The notes under the pieces are model-generated. The model was not told where the DNA came from. It saw nothing but the letters and a program-made list of their open reading frames with translations, and did no database searches. From positions 1 to 38,327 of the forward strand of contig ONPN01000020.1 in assembly GCA_900319695.1 (NCBI GenBank): a DNA stretch of 38,327 nt, given 5' to 3'. Position 1 is the first letter of the stretch; each line of letters opens with the position of its first letter. This DNA comes from an uncultured Eubacteriales bacterium. Lineage in GTDB: Bacteria; Bacillota; Clostridia; Oscillospirales; Oscillospiraceae. A program made the position numbers and the translations under genes. Positions 8,264-15,782 of this stretch are shown here, in pieces.

Positions 8264-9145
8264 TCAAAAACTTTCTGAGCCCGGGCGAAATCGTATCCCA
8301 TCCATGAAGCCCGCCCAGATCACCCGCAGGCGCGGGAGTTTGCCGTGCCGGATCACCTGCGCGCTGTGCCAGCAATCCTTTGCAATCAGCCACAGCCAGC
8401 CGCGCAGGCCCTCCCGGCGGTAAAGATACACGTCGTTGCGGTAGAAATACCGGTAGCGCCCCAGACGCTCCGGCGCGTCGGCGGCGATGTTTACCACCGT
8501 GTTGGACTTCATTGCGTGTACCACCCGGCTCTCCGCAGCGACATAGCAGGGCTTCCTGATGGATATTCTGCGCGTGTATTCCCAGTCGTCCGACCAGATA
8601 AAGAAATCCTTGATCGGCAGTCCGAACGCTTTCACCGTTTCCGCTCGAAGAAAAAGCGAGACGAAGCTCGCCATCACGCAGGGCGTGAGCGGAGCTGTGA
8701 CCCCGGCAATATCCCTGTACGGCGTTTTCCTTTGCAGGTTCATTCTGCACATTGTCCCGTCCGTCCACAGTGCAACGCTCGAGAGCCACCCGTAGTCGCC
8801 GCCCAGCAGCGCGTCCGCGTCCAGCAGCTTTTCCAGCGCGTCCGGCTCCGGCAGGCAGTCGTCGTCCATGAGCCATAAATAATCGTACCCTGCTTCCGCT
8901 GCCCAGAGCATGCCGTAATGGAAGCCGCCCGCGCCGCCGAGGTTTTCTCCGGTATTCTTCGCGTGGAGGCGGCGGTGATTCGTTTCCCGCTCAGCCAGCC
9001 ATTCCCCCGTGCCGTCCGTGGAGGCGTTATTCAAGACAAGAATGTCACAGACTTGCGTCTGCCCTTCAAGCTTTGCTATGCACTTTTGCAACAGCGGCAG
9101 GCGGTTGTAGGTCACAACCACTGCCGCAATACGTTCATTTCTCAT
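8264..9145 (-). CDS. GT2 glycosyltransferase, galactofuranosyl/rhamnosyl type
   Basis: 293 residues resembling COG1216 / GlfT-type GT2 enzymes that transfer a sugar to a lipid-linked glycan at the inner face of the membrane. AAVVVTYNR at 7-15 starts the GT-A fold, LNNASTDGT follows at 38-46, and the metal-binding DDD is at 94-96 in WLMDDDCLPEPDALEKLL. FFIWSDDWEYTRR at about 180-192 supplies the usual catalytic-base and acceptor motif. The ATG at 9145 overlaps the end of the upstream gene by 11 bases, which implies translational coupling. There are no membrane segments. Donor and acceptor cannot be read from sequence; the sub-family assignment rests on the DDD and W-DD motifs. Confidence 0.85.
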   Translation of the reverse strand: MRNERIAAVVVTYNRLPLLQKCIAKLEGQTQVCDILVLNNASTDGTGEWLAERETNHRRLHAKNTGENLGGAGGFHYGMLWAAEAGYDYLWLMDDDCLPEPDALEKLLDADALLGGDYGWLSSVALWTDGTMCRMNLQRKTPYRDIAGVTAPLTPCVMASFVSLFLRAETVKAFGLPIKDFFIWSDDWEYTRRISIRKPCYVAAESRVVHAMKSNTVVNIAADAPERLGRYRYFYRNDVYLYRREGLRGWLWLIAKDCWHSAQVIRHGKLPRLRVIWAGFMDGIRFRPGSESF

Positions 9146-9902
9146 GGCTTTTGTATGTAAACTTTCGCTTGATAAACGCCGCGCCCTTCCTGATCCAGTG
9201 CTGGTTCTCCGTGTTCAGCACGGGCAGCTCGCGATAATCATACCCGTTTGTCTCGATCCACACATCCAGCAGGCGCTCGGCCACAAAGCCGAAGACGCGG
9301 GCGTTGTAGGGATCGTACCCGCTGATGTCAAGGCGCCGCTCCACCTCGAAGAGGACGGGGAACAGCCAGGCGCACCAGGCGTCAAAACAGTCCCGCCGCA
9401 TGACAAACATGTTAAAGCGGTGCCCGGAGCGCTTTTGCATCTGCCGGTCATACGCGGACAGATATTCCGGACAGCGCTCAGCGAGGACGGCGCGGGTGAT
9501 CTCAAGATCCTGCGTGTGGTGGGCGTGGATGTACTGGCTGTAGTTTGTCTCGATCCAGTAATGCCGCTTGACAGGCAGAAGGATCGGCGCCCTGTCCAGG
9601 GCCTTTCGGAAATCGGCCTCCTGCGCGGGCTGCTTTGAAAAAGGCCGCCCCGCAAAATAGCGGCGGTAATGCACGAGCCCGACAGCGTCCACATCCAGGT
9701 TCTTCCACGCCCAGAAGAGTGCCGTGAGCTCACAATAGTTTTTATTCTTTTCCGAGATGTTCTCCCCGGTATTATCGGGGGTGAAGCCCGGGATCGGCTC
9801 CGTGTGCAGCGCTGCCCCAACCTCGACCGGCAGATAGCAGGGCCCGTCCGGCACCGGATACTGCTGATGGCAGGCGATCAGGATCTTGATTCTCTGCGCC
9901 AT
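9135..9902 (-). CDS. DUF4422 glycosyltransferase-like protein
   Basis: 255 residues covering one DUF4422 domain, found in capsule and exopolysaccharide clusters and thought to be a glycosyltransferase. Diagnostic segments are IKILIACHQQYPVP (5-18), NTGENIS (44-50), the KN-x-x-YCELTALFWAWKN block (53-68) and GLVHYRRYF (75-83). The start at 9902 has AGGGAGG 6 bases upstream. It is the first gene of the minus-strand glycan operon, behind a roughly 200-base leader and a promoter at 10119-10147, and overlaps the following GT2 gene. The family is clear; the sugar transferred is not. Confidence 0.85.
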   Translation of the reverse strand: MAQRIKILIACHQQYPVPDGPCYLPVEVGAALHTEPIPGFTPDNTGENISEKNKNYCELTALFWAWKNLDVDAVGLVHYRRYFAGRPFSKQPAQEADFRKALDRAPILLPVKRHYWIETNYSQYIHAHHTQDLEITRAVLAERCPEYLSAYDRQMQKRSGHRFNMFVMRRDCFDAWCAWLFPVLFEVERRLDISGYDPYNARVFGFVAERLLDVWIETNGYDYRELPVLNTENQHWIRKGAAFIKRKFTYKSHEK

Positions 9903-10118
9903 CTTGCGCCTCCCTGTGTTTGGAATCTTCTCTTCCCCGGATTATGCCCGGCTCATCAAGGCACCGGGCGGGTCTTCAGTCAAAGCTGACCTTTCAACTT
10001 TCCGATAGCTGCGAAGGCCTTTGAGTCAGAGACTGATGTGGAACCGCTATCGTCCACATTTTTCGTGAGTATATTAAAATTGTTATGCACTTTGTTATAC
10101 GCCGGCATGTTGAGAAAT
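9903..10118 (-). other. Untranslated leader of the glycan operon
   Basis: About 200 bases between the predicted start of transcription and the DUF4422 ATG. A short hairpin (GCCCGG/CCGGGC, 9946-9951 with 9964-9969) lies some 45 bases before the ATG. A 60-codon minus-strand frame (9980-10162) starts upstream of the predicted transcript and looks spurious. No known riboswitch was recognised. Confidence 0.4.
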
Positions 10119-10147
10119 ATATTATCATAACTTGTGTAATTGTTCAA
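10119..10147 (-). promoter_or_regulatory. Sigma-A-like promoter of the glycan operon
   Basis: On the minus strand -35 TTGAAC (10142-10147) and -10 TAATAT (10119-10124) are separated by 17 bases. It points at the DUF4422 gene, and two 25-bp direct repeats lie just upstream of the -35. Confidence 0.55.
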
Positions 10148-10151
10148 GTGC

Positions 10152-10201
10152 TGAGCAGGCACGCGGGTTTAACAAATGAGCTGGCACGCGGGTTTAACAA
10201 A
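10152..10201. repeat. Two adjacent 25-bp direct repeats upstream of the promoter
   Basis: 10152-10176 and 10177-10201 are identical except for A/T at the sixth base; both contain GGCACGCGGGTTTAACAAA. They begin 5 bases from the -35 of the glycan promoter, where activator sites usually lie. Alternatively a recent slippage duplication. Confidence 0.8.
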
Positions 10202-10254
10202 TGTGAATAGCGATTCGCAGAATCGCGCGGCTTTCAAATGAACGCGCTCATGTG

Positions 10255-10384
10255 ATACTGTTTTTCGTTAAAACGGCTCGTTTTAACGAAAAGGCATCGC
10301 GCAAAGCGCGCTGCCAGTTTTGTGCCCTCGGGCACAAAACACGTCTCATAGACGGCTTTAAGCCGTTTTATAGGAGACCAGTAT
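10255..10384 (+). repeat. Multi-hairpin dispersed repeat, copy 2 (130 bp, lacks a sub-hairpin)
   Basis: Complete at both ends: ATACTG at 10255-10260 and CAGTAT at 10379-10384. Hairpin 1 is perfect (TTTTCGTTAAAAC with GTTTTAACGAAAA); hairpins 2 and 3 match the other copies. Relative to copy 3 about 28 bases are missing after GTCTCATA, removing the GTGCC-TTT-GGCAC sub-hairpin; GTCTC and GGAGAC can still close the last stem. Confidence 0.9.
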
Positions 10385-10587
10385 GAATCCTCCCTATCGT
10401 TGATGGCTTTATTATGCCCGATCAGGGGACCTTGATTGTATTCTGTTGAGTACAGCAACTCTACGGTCTGGGACTTTTCGTAATACTTGCAGGAACTCAG
10501 TGTTATCATTATCAAAACCACCAAATCATTTTGTTTTCTTCTTTTTCGGGCCTCGCGTCTTGGATTCGGGTCGGCATGGCATACCAT
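10385..10587 (-). pseudogene. Possible lipoprotein gene remnant cut off by the repeat
   Basis: From the ATG at 10587 the frame gives a basic stretch (RREARKRRKQ), a hydrophobic run (DLVVLIMIT) and LSSC, a plausible lipobox, then KYYEKSQTVELLYSTEYNQG. After roughly 65 codons it runs into the multi-hairpin repeat and continues as repeat-encoded sequence. The ribosome site is weak and no family is recognised. The best reading is the 5' end of a lipoprotein gene whose remainder was lost at the repeat; chance is not excluded. Confidence 0.3.
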
Positions 10588-10640
10588 TGGGAAAGACCTG
10601 TTTCCTGTAGAAAATACAAAATCCGAACCGTTCCCCATAG

Positions 10641-10770
10641 CCGAAACGGGAGTCCCACGTGAGACTCCCGTTTCGGAAAGGAAGAAGGACTCAGCGGATG
10701 TGCAGTTTTCGCGGCTCTTACGGAAACCGCGGAAACGGAGCGGAGCTGAGTTCTTCTGACGTGGTGCGAG
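10641..10770 (-). repeat. Duplicated tRNA-Leu 3' flank with terminator-like hairpin (copy A)
   Basis: A perfect 14-bp hairpin (10641-10654 with 10663-10676, loop CCACGTGA) is followed by AAAGGAAGAAGGA, GATGTGCAG and TTCTTCTGACGTGGTGCG. The same order occurs at 10803-10888 around the intact tRNA-Leu end. The last bases (complement CGCACCA) are a tRNA 3' tip with no tRNA attached. This copy has about 43 extra bases. Confidence 0.7.
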
Positions 10771-10802
10771 TGTTCATAACAGACTTAAAAACTCCCGTTT
10801 AA

Positions 10803-10838
10803 ACCAACTCGGAGGTCCCCCGTGAGACCTCCGAGTTG
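10803..10838 (-). terminator. Hairpin downstream of tRNA-Leu (copy B), probable terminator
   Basis: Perfect 14-bp stem (10803-10816 with 10825-10838), loop CCCCGTGA. On the minus strand it lies 43 bases after the tRNA CCA and is followed by TTTAAACGGGAGTTTTT, a poor T-run, so a terminator or processing role is likely but not certain. Confidence 0.5.
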
Positions 10839-10881
10839 GAAAGGAAGAAGGAGACTGTGGATGTGCAGGCTTCTTCTGACG

Positions 10882-10966
10882 TGGTGCGGGTAACAGGGCT
10901 TGAACCTGCACGCCTTGCGGCACGAGAACCTAAATCTCGCATGTCTGCCAATTCCATCATACCCGC
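10882..10966 (-). tRNA. tRNA-Leu (anticodon TAG)
   Basis: 85 bases including an encoded CCA. The acceptor stem GCGGGTA pairs with TACCCGC. The anticodon stem GCGAGA/TCTCGT encloses TTTAGGT, giving anticodon TAG (reads CUN). A short variable arm (GCCGCAAGGC) typical of leucine tRNA precedes the T-arm with GGTTCAAGCC. Confidence 0.95.
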
Positions 10967-10980
10967 GTATCTGATTATCA

Positions 10981-11012
10981 AAAAAACCTATTGCATCAGC
11001 AATAGGTTTTTT
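10981..11012 (-). terminator. Bidirectional intrinsic terminator between the two tRNAs
   Basis: Perfect 14-bp inverted repeat AAAAAACCTATTGC (10981-10994) with GCAATAGGTTTTTT (10999-11012), loop ATCA. It lies just downstream of tRNA-Gly and would stop transcription on either strand. Confidence 0.85.
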
Positions 11013-11013
11013 G

Positions 11014-11089
11014 TGGAGCGGCTTACGAGGCTCGAACTCGCTACCTCCACCTTGGCAAGGTGGCGCTCTACCGGATGAGCTAAAGCCGC
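11014..11089 (-). tRNA. tRNA-Gly (anticodon GCC)
   Basis: 76 bases with encoded CCA. The acceptor GCGGCTT pairs with AAGCCGC. The anticodon stem CCACC/GGTGG encloses TTGCCAA, giving anticodon GCC. The D-arm TAGCTCATCCGGTAGAGC and T-loop GTTCGAGCC are standard. A strong promoter lies immediately upstream and a terminator immediately downstream, so this is a one-gene unit. Confidence 0.96.
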
Positions 11090-11105
11090 ATCAACAGCAT
11101 GTGTG

Positions 11106-11133
11106 ATTATAGCACATAATGCTGTGTTGTCAA
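11106..11133 (-). promoter_or_regulatory. Near-consensus promoter of tRNA-Gly
   Basis: Minus-strand TTGACA (11128-11133) and TATAAT (11106-11111), spacing 16 bases, both hexamers perfect. The mature tRNA begins 17 bases after the -10, as expected for a stable-RNA promoter. Confidence 0.88.
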
Positions 11134-11158
11134 GAGTTTTTTCACATTTTTTCGCAAG

Positions 11159-11220
11159 GCACAGGCTGAGTACGGTCGTATGCAGCCGTACTCAGCCGTG
11201 CCGGGACTTCAAGCTCCCGG
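11159..11220 (-). terminator. Two back-to-back hairpins after the lipoprotein gene
   Basis: GGCTGAGTACGG (11164-11175) pairs with CCGTACTCAGCC (11186-11197), extended by GCAC/GTGC around a bulge. CCGGGA (11201-11206) pairs with TCCCGG (11215-11220). They lie directly downstream of the stop codon at 11225. There is no adjacent T-run, so termination is only probable. Confidence 0.45.
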
Positions 11221-11224
11221 CTCT

Positions 11225-12370
11225 TCACTTTTCGCTCTCATTCAGGCTCGGCAGGAAGAAATCGAAGAAGCGGTTCGTGCTCGTGCACTTCGGGTAGCTG
11301 CCGACGTCCCAGCGGTAGGAGCCCCAGAAGGCCTCGTCGTTCTTCATAAAGCCGAGGATGAGACCGGCGTTTGCGCACTGGGTCACGTCGACGTGGTAGT
11401 AGTTGCCGTCGACCCTGACGATGTTCCAGCAGTGCTCGGTCCAGTCGAGCTGACCATAAACGATGTGGCACTCGAGGCCGAGCTGGCGGCAGAGCTCCAC
11501 ATAGCCGAAGGCGATGCCCTCACTGTTGGCCTCCCGCCGGATCAGGGCGGCATAGGCGCTGTTCTGGGTGCTCCGCTCCGTGATCGCACAATTTTCCAGC
11601 AGCCAGCTGCAGGCCCGGTAGGCCAGATCCGCGTCGCTGAGCCCGATGGTGTTGAGCTGGGCGAAGGGGGCGAAGTCCTCCATCTGCTTTTTGTACTGGG
11701 CAAGTCTCTCCTCGCTCATGCCGTAGTTGATCTGCATGTCATACAGGCGCTGGGTGCCCGCGCCGCTGTAGGCGTTCACGCTCACAAGCGGACTGCCCGG
11801 CGTCACGGTGGGGTGGTCGCGATAGATGCGCGTAACCTGGGCGGCCATGTCCTCCGCGGAGTAGCCGCTGTGCCCGATCAGCACGGTCAGCCGCTTCTCG
11901 CCCTTCTCCAGGGCGTTCAGGATCGCGCCGTCCGCCTCGGAGGAGAAGCCGAGACGGATGATCCTCTCCGGGCTCTCCCCTGCCTGGGAGTAGCTGATCT
12001 TGATCTCCGCTTCGTTGAGCGTGACGATCCTGTTGAAGTCGTAGGATATCTTCTCCACGCAGAAGACGCAGAGCGCATCCTCCGTCTTTACCGTCCAGCA
12101 GGCGTTTTCCAGATCCTTTGCGGGCTCGCCCTCATAGGCGGGATCAAAGACGATGGTACCCTCGGTGCGCCCTTCATAGACCATGTTCAAAAGGGCTGAT
12201 TTGACGGCGTCGGCGCCTTGTACGGTAAAGCTCCCTCCGGCTGCCTTGACCTCCTGCTCGGAAGGTATGTAGTCATGGATGGAGACATATTCCTTGTCAA
12301 GCATGGCGCATCCGCCCAAAAGCAGCGGCAGCAGCATGGCCGCCAGGATGCACAGCAGTTTCTTTTTCAT
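11225..12370 (-). CDS. Lipoprotein with transglutaminase-like domain, catalytic Cys replaced by Ser
   Basis: 381 residues. An N-terminal lipoprotein signal (MKKK, then a hydrophobic run to LGGC) places Cys21 as the lipidated residue, so the protein is anchored outside the membrane. The C-terminal part, about 240-335, has the transglutaminase-like pattern: NSEGIAFGYVELCRQLG (282-298), YGQLDWTEHCWNIV with His313, and DGNYYHVDVTQ with Asp328. Related domains usually have Cys-x-Gly-[YF]-A at the first motif; here Ser283 occupies that position, while the His and Asp remain. Cys294 lies 11 residues later and does not fit the motif. The protein may therefore bind peptides or glycans without Cys catalysis. 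Its start follows the YitT stop by two bases, so the two form an operon. The ligand is unknown. Confidence 0.75.
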   Translation of the reverse strand: MKKKLLCILAAMLLPLLLGGCAMLDKEYVSIHDYIPSEQEVKAAGGSFTVQGADAVKSALLNMVYEGRTEGTIVFDPAYEGEPAKDLENACWTVKTEDALCVFCVEKISYDFNRIVTLNEAEIKISYSQAGESPERIIRLGFSSEADGAILNALEKGEKRLTVLIGHSGYSAEDMAAQVTRIYRDHPTVTPGSPLVSVNAYSGAGTQRLYDMQINYGMSEERLAQYKKQMEDFAPFAQLNTIGLSDADLAYRACSWLLENCAITERSTQNSAYAALIRREANSEGIAFGYVELCRQLGLECHIVYGQLDWTEHCWNIVRVDGNYYHVDVTQCANAGLILGFMKNDEAFWGSYRWDVGSYPKCTSTNRFFDFFLPSLNESEK

Positions 12371-12372
12371 AG

Positions 12373-13251
12373 TCAGCGTACCTCGCTTATACTCTCAAAG
12401 CCGTTTCCGAAGACGTTCTTGGCGTTGGTGACGATAAAGAAGGCCCTCTCGTCGTGGCCCCTGACCAGGCGCTTGAGCTGGCCGATCTGCTGGCGCTTGA
12501 TGACGCACATAATCACGTCCCGGTGCGCGCCGGAGTAGGCGCCCTTGCCGTCGAGCAGGGTCACGCCCCGGTGCAGCGCCCCGGAGACGATCTCCTCGGT
12601 GATCTCGTCGGTCTTCTCGCTGATGATGTAGCAGAGGCAGGCGTTGTCGATGCCGTAGAGGGCGAGGTCGACCATCTTCGTTGTGACGTACATGGCGACC
12701 ATGGAGTACATGGCACTCTCGTAGCGGCCCAGAACGAGGGCGTAGGCCGCGATGATGAACACGTCCAGCAGCAGCATGATGGTGCCGAAGTTGACCGACG
12801 CGAGGCGCTTTCTCAGGAGCTTTACCACGATGTCGATGCCGCCGGTGGTCGCGCCGACATAGTAGATGATGCCGAGGCCCGTGCCCTTGATGACCCCGCC
12901 GATCACCGCGGCGAGCATGGGGTCGTTGGTGAGCACAAAGCCGAAGCGCGCAAAGAGGTCCACCAGCACGGAGCTCAGCGCCATGCCGGCGGCGGAGCCG
13001 ATCATGAAGTCGAGCCCGAAGTGCCGCCAGGCGATGAGAAAGAGAGGGATGTTGAGCAGAATGGTCATCACGCCGACGGGAAGGTTCGTGAGCTGGTTGA
13101 TGATCATGGCCGTGCCGACCACGCCGCCGGAGGTGATGTTGTTCGGGTACAGGAAGAACTGAAAGCCGACCGCGTAGATGCATGCGCCGACAACGATCAT
13201 CACATACTTCCAGAAAATGACCCAGAAGCGGTTTTTGGCTTTCTTTGGCAT
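12373..13251 (-). CDS. YitT family membrane protein (DUF161 + DUF2179)
   Basis: 292 residues from the ATG at 13251, which follows GAGGAGC; an ATG nine codons earlier would lie in front of that site. Residues about 10-200 form five or six membrane helices with the family segments PNNITSGGVVGTAMI (36-50) and GATTGGIDIV (133-142). A soluble DUF2179 domain occupies about 206-292. YitT proteins are widespread in Firmicutes; their transport or sensing role is not established. The stop lies two bases before the transglutaminase-like lipoprotein ATG, so both are co-transcribed. No promoter was clearly seen, since the upstream gap is filled by a palindromic repeat. Confidence 0.88.
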   Translation of the reverse strand: MPKKAKNRFWVIFWKYVMIVVGACIYAVGFQFFLYPNNITSGGVVGTAMIINQLTNLPVGVMTILLNIPLFLIAWRHFGLDFMIGSAAGMALSSVLVDLFARFGFVLTNDPMLAAVIGGVIKGTGLGIIYYVGATTGGIDIVVKLLRKRLASVNFGTIMLLLDVFIIAAYALVLGRYESAMYSMVAMYVTTKMVDLALYGIDNACLCYIISEKTDEITEEIVSGALHRGVTLLDGKGAYSGAHRDVIMCVIKRQQIGQLKRLVRGHDERAFFIVTNAKNVFGNGFESISEVR

Positions 13252-13298
13252 GGCACGCGCTCCTCTCTGTAAAATCATAATGACTGCGGTTTTTTACC

Positions 13299-13468
13299 GT
13301 AGGGGCGACCCTTGCGGTCGCCCGGCGGCGGGGCGTTTGTTTCCCGTGTCCGCCCGGCGAATACGCGGAACGTGAGCTTTCCCCGCGCGGGAGAGGCTAG
13401 CCCCTCTCCTACGGCGCGTGAACGTACGTCGGCGCATGTACGCGGGCGACCGCGAGGGTCGCCCCTAC
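13299..13468. repeat. GTAGGGG palindromic repeat, locus I
   Basis: Bounded by inverted ends, GTAGGGGCGACC on the left and GGTCGCCCCTAC on the right. Each end is itself a hairpin (GGGCGACC/GGTCGCCC). A third, related hairpin inside (around 13389-13411, GAGAGG/CCTCTC) has a different stem but the same flanks on the opposite strand. It fills the gap between the gyrA-like gene and yitT; no gene is seen. Confidence 0.8.
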
Positions 13469-13491
13469 AGTTCATTCCGGTACGCCGTCCC

Positions 13492-15729
13492 TTACTCCAG
13501 CAGCGACAACTGCTTTTCCGTCGTGTCGTCCGGCTTCAGGATCGCGCCCGCGCCGGGGAGGTTCTTGACCCGGTAGCGCGCAGGGTTCGTGATGCCGGTG
13601 TCCGAAAGGCGCTCGGCCTTCACGACGCTGCGCTTTGCCTTGAGGGTCATCACGTTTACGCCCTGGGTGGTGCGGCTGGTCTTGGGCTGGAGCTGGGCGC
13701 TGTTGAAAATCAGCACGCGCCCGTCGCTGGATGTGAGGGCGATGTCCAGCTCCTCGGTCAGCGGGAAGACGCCGACCACGGGGCTCTTGTCCGAGTACGC
13801 GCCCACCAGCTTGCGGCGGTTGGTCTTGGTCTCGTAGGCACTGAGCTCGATGCGCGCGGCCTTGCCGTTTTGGAAGACCAGCAGCAGATGCCTGGTGTAG
13901 TCCCCCGGCAGGAGCATGGCGATCACGCTCTCCCCCTCGTCCATCTGGAGCTTGGTCGGCAGATAGACGCCGAGCTGGGAGGCCTTGCCGTCCTCGAAGT
14001 CCGAGGCGCGCACCTTGTACATCTGCTGGCGGTCGGTGAGGATGAGGAGCTCCGCGCGGTTCGTGGTCTCGAAGCTCACGCGCAGTTCGTCCCCCTCTTT
14101 GTATTTCTGCTCCCCGCTCATACGCAGGGACTGGGCGGTGATCTTCTTGAAGTAGCCCTCGCGGGACAGGAAGACGGTCACGGGGTAGTCCTCGACGCTC
14201 TCCTCCTCGGAGTATTCCTCGATCTCGCCGGCATAGACGATGCCGGTTTTGCGCGGCTCGCCGTACTTTTTGGAGATTTGCCTGAGCTCGTCGATGATGA
14301 TGGCCTTGAGCTTCCGGCGGTTGTTGAGGGTGGCTTCGAGCTCTGCGATGTCCCGCTCCAGCTCCTCGGTCTCGGCGGTGCGCTTGAGGATGTATTCGCG
14401 GTTGATGTTGCGCAGCCTGATCTCCGCCACGAACTCCGCCTGCACCTGGTCGATGCCGAAGCCCAGCATCAGGTTCGGCACCACGTCGGCCTCAAGCTCC
14501 GTGCCGCGGATGATTTCGATGGCCCGGTCGATGTCCAGCAGGATGGCCGCGAGGCCCTTTAACAGGTGCAGCTTCTCCTTCTTTTTGCTCAGCTCGAACC
14601 AGACCCTGCGCCGCACGCAGTCAAGGCGCCAGGCGGTCCACTCCTCCAGGATCTCCCCCACGCCCATGACGCGCGGATTGCCGGCAACCAGGATGTTGAA
14701 GTTGCAGGGGAAGGAGTCCATCAGTGGCGTGAGCTTGAAGAGCTTCTGCATGAGCTTTTCGGGGTCGACGCCGCGCTTTAAGTCGATGGCGAGGCGCAGG
14801 CCGCTCAGGTCGGTCTCGTCGCGCATGTCGTTGATCTCGCGGATTTTGCCCGCGGCGATGAGCTCGCGCACCTTGTCGATGATGGCCTCGGAGGTGGTGG
14901 TGTAGGGGATCTCGTAGATCTCGATGATGTTCTCTTTTTCCACGAAGCGCCATCTCGCGCGGACTTTGAAGCTGCCGCGGCCCGTGCGGTAGATGCTCTC
15001 CATCTGGGCGCGGTCGTAGACGATCTCGCCGCCGGTCGGGAAGTCCGGCGCGGGCATGGTGGAAAAGAGATCATGCTCGGGGTCTTTGAGCCAGGCGACC
15101 GTGGTGTCGCAGACCTCGGCGAGGTTGAAGCCGCAGATCTGGCTTGCCATGCCGACGGCGATACCGAGGTTGGAGGAGACAAGCACGTTCGGGAAGGCCG
15201 TGGGCAGGAGGGTCGGCTCCTTCATGCTGCCGTCGTAGTTGTCGGCAAAGTCCACGGTGTCCTTGTCGATGTCACGGAAGAGCTCCGCGCAGATGGCGGA
15301 GAGCTTGGCCTCGGTATAGCGGGGCGCGGCGCAGGCCATGTCGCGGGAGTAGACCTTGCCGAAGTTGCCCTTGGAGTCGACAAAGGGGGTCAGCAGGGCC
15401 TGATAGCCCGCGGACAGGCGCACCATTGTGTCGTAGATGGCGGCGTCGCCGTGGGGGTTTAATTTCATGGTCTGGCCCACGATGTTGGCGCTCTTGGTTC
15501 TGCCGCCTGTCAGCAGCCCCATCTTGAGCATCGTGTACAGGAGCTTGCGGTGGGACGGCTTGAAGCCGTCGATCTCCGGGATGGCGCGGGAGACGATCAC
15601 GCTCATGGCGTAGGGCATGTAGTTTGTCTCCAGCGTCTCGGTGATGGGCTGCTCCAGCACCTCGGCCCGCAGCCCGACCACATTGGGGTTATTGAATTTT
15701 TTCGTTTCCTCTTGCTTTTTTCGTGCCAT
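13492..15729 (-). CDS. Type IIA DNA topoisomerase subunit A (GyrA/ParC-like)
   Basis: 745 residues, the DNA-cleaving subunit. It cuts both strands through Tyr138 in CAAPRYTEAKLS. The winged-helix start is marked by AMSVIVSRAIPEIDGFKPSHRK (about 41-62; the family has R-x-LPD-x-RDGLKPxxRR), so the normally invariant RALPDxRDGLKP block is altered. PHGDAAIYDTMVRL (92-105) is standard. A coiled-coil tower (about 390-480) is followed by a C-terminal beta-pinwheel-like region (about 500-730) without an obvious gyrase GQRGGKG box, which argues for topoisomerase IV or another decatenase over gyrase. The partner ATPase subunit is at 16242-18233, with a zinc-ribbon gene between. Start at 15729; the ribosome site is weak. 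Confidence 0.85.
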   Translation of the reverse strand: MARKKQEETKKFNNPNVVGLRAEVLEQPITETLETNYMPYAMSVIVSRAIPEIDGFKPSHRKLLYTMLKMGLLTGGRTKSANIVGQTMKLNPHGDAAIYDTMVRLSAGYQALLTPFVDSKGNFGKVYSRDMACAAPRYTEAKLSAICAELFRDIDKDTVDFADNYDGSMKEPTLLPTAFPNVLVSSNLGIAVGMASQICGFNLAEVCDTTVAWLKDPEHDLFSTMPAPDFPTGGEIVYDRAQMESIYRTGRGSFKVRARWRFVEKENIIEIYEIPYTTTSEAIIDKVRELIAAGKIREINDMRDETDLSGLRLAIDLKRGVDPEKLMQKLFKLTPLMDSFPCNFNILVAGNPRVMGVGEILEEWTAWRLDCVRRRVWFELSKKKEKLHLLKGLAAILLDIDRAIEIIRGTELEADVVPNLMLGFGIDQVQAEFVAEIRLRNINREYILKRTAETEELERDIAELEATLNNRRKLKAIIIDELRQISKKYGEPRKTGIVYAGEIEEYSEEESVEDYPVTVFLSREGYFKKITAQSLRMSGEQKYKEGDELRVSFETTNRAELLILTDRQQMYKVRASDFEDGKASQLGVYLPTKLQMDEGESVIAMLLPGDYTRHLLLVFQNGKAARIELSAYETKTNRRKLVGAYSDKSPVVGVFPLTEELDIALTSSDGRVLIFNSAQLQPKTSRTTQGVNVMTLKAKRSVVKAERLSDTGITNPARYRVKNLPGAGAILKPDDTTEKQLSLLE

Positions 15730-15782
15730 ATTCGTTACTCAACTTTGCTGTGATTTTTCATGGGAGAGGCGCGTTTTCCGCC

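Noticed and set aside
8250-8876. N-terminal extension of the 418-residue module protein by about 209 residues
   Set aside because: It overlaps the GT2 gene on the same strand in another frame, is rich in Arg/Gly/Ala as such readings are, and a good ribosome site precedes the ATG at 8249.
9980-10162. 60-codon gene in the glycan operon leader
   Set aside because: Its start lies upstream of the predicted transcription start and there is no ribosome site.
10882-11089. A prophage or integrative element at the tRNA genes
   Set aside because: No integrase, phage or conjugation gene is seen nearby; only a small flank duplication is present.
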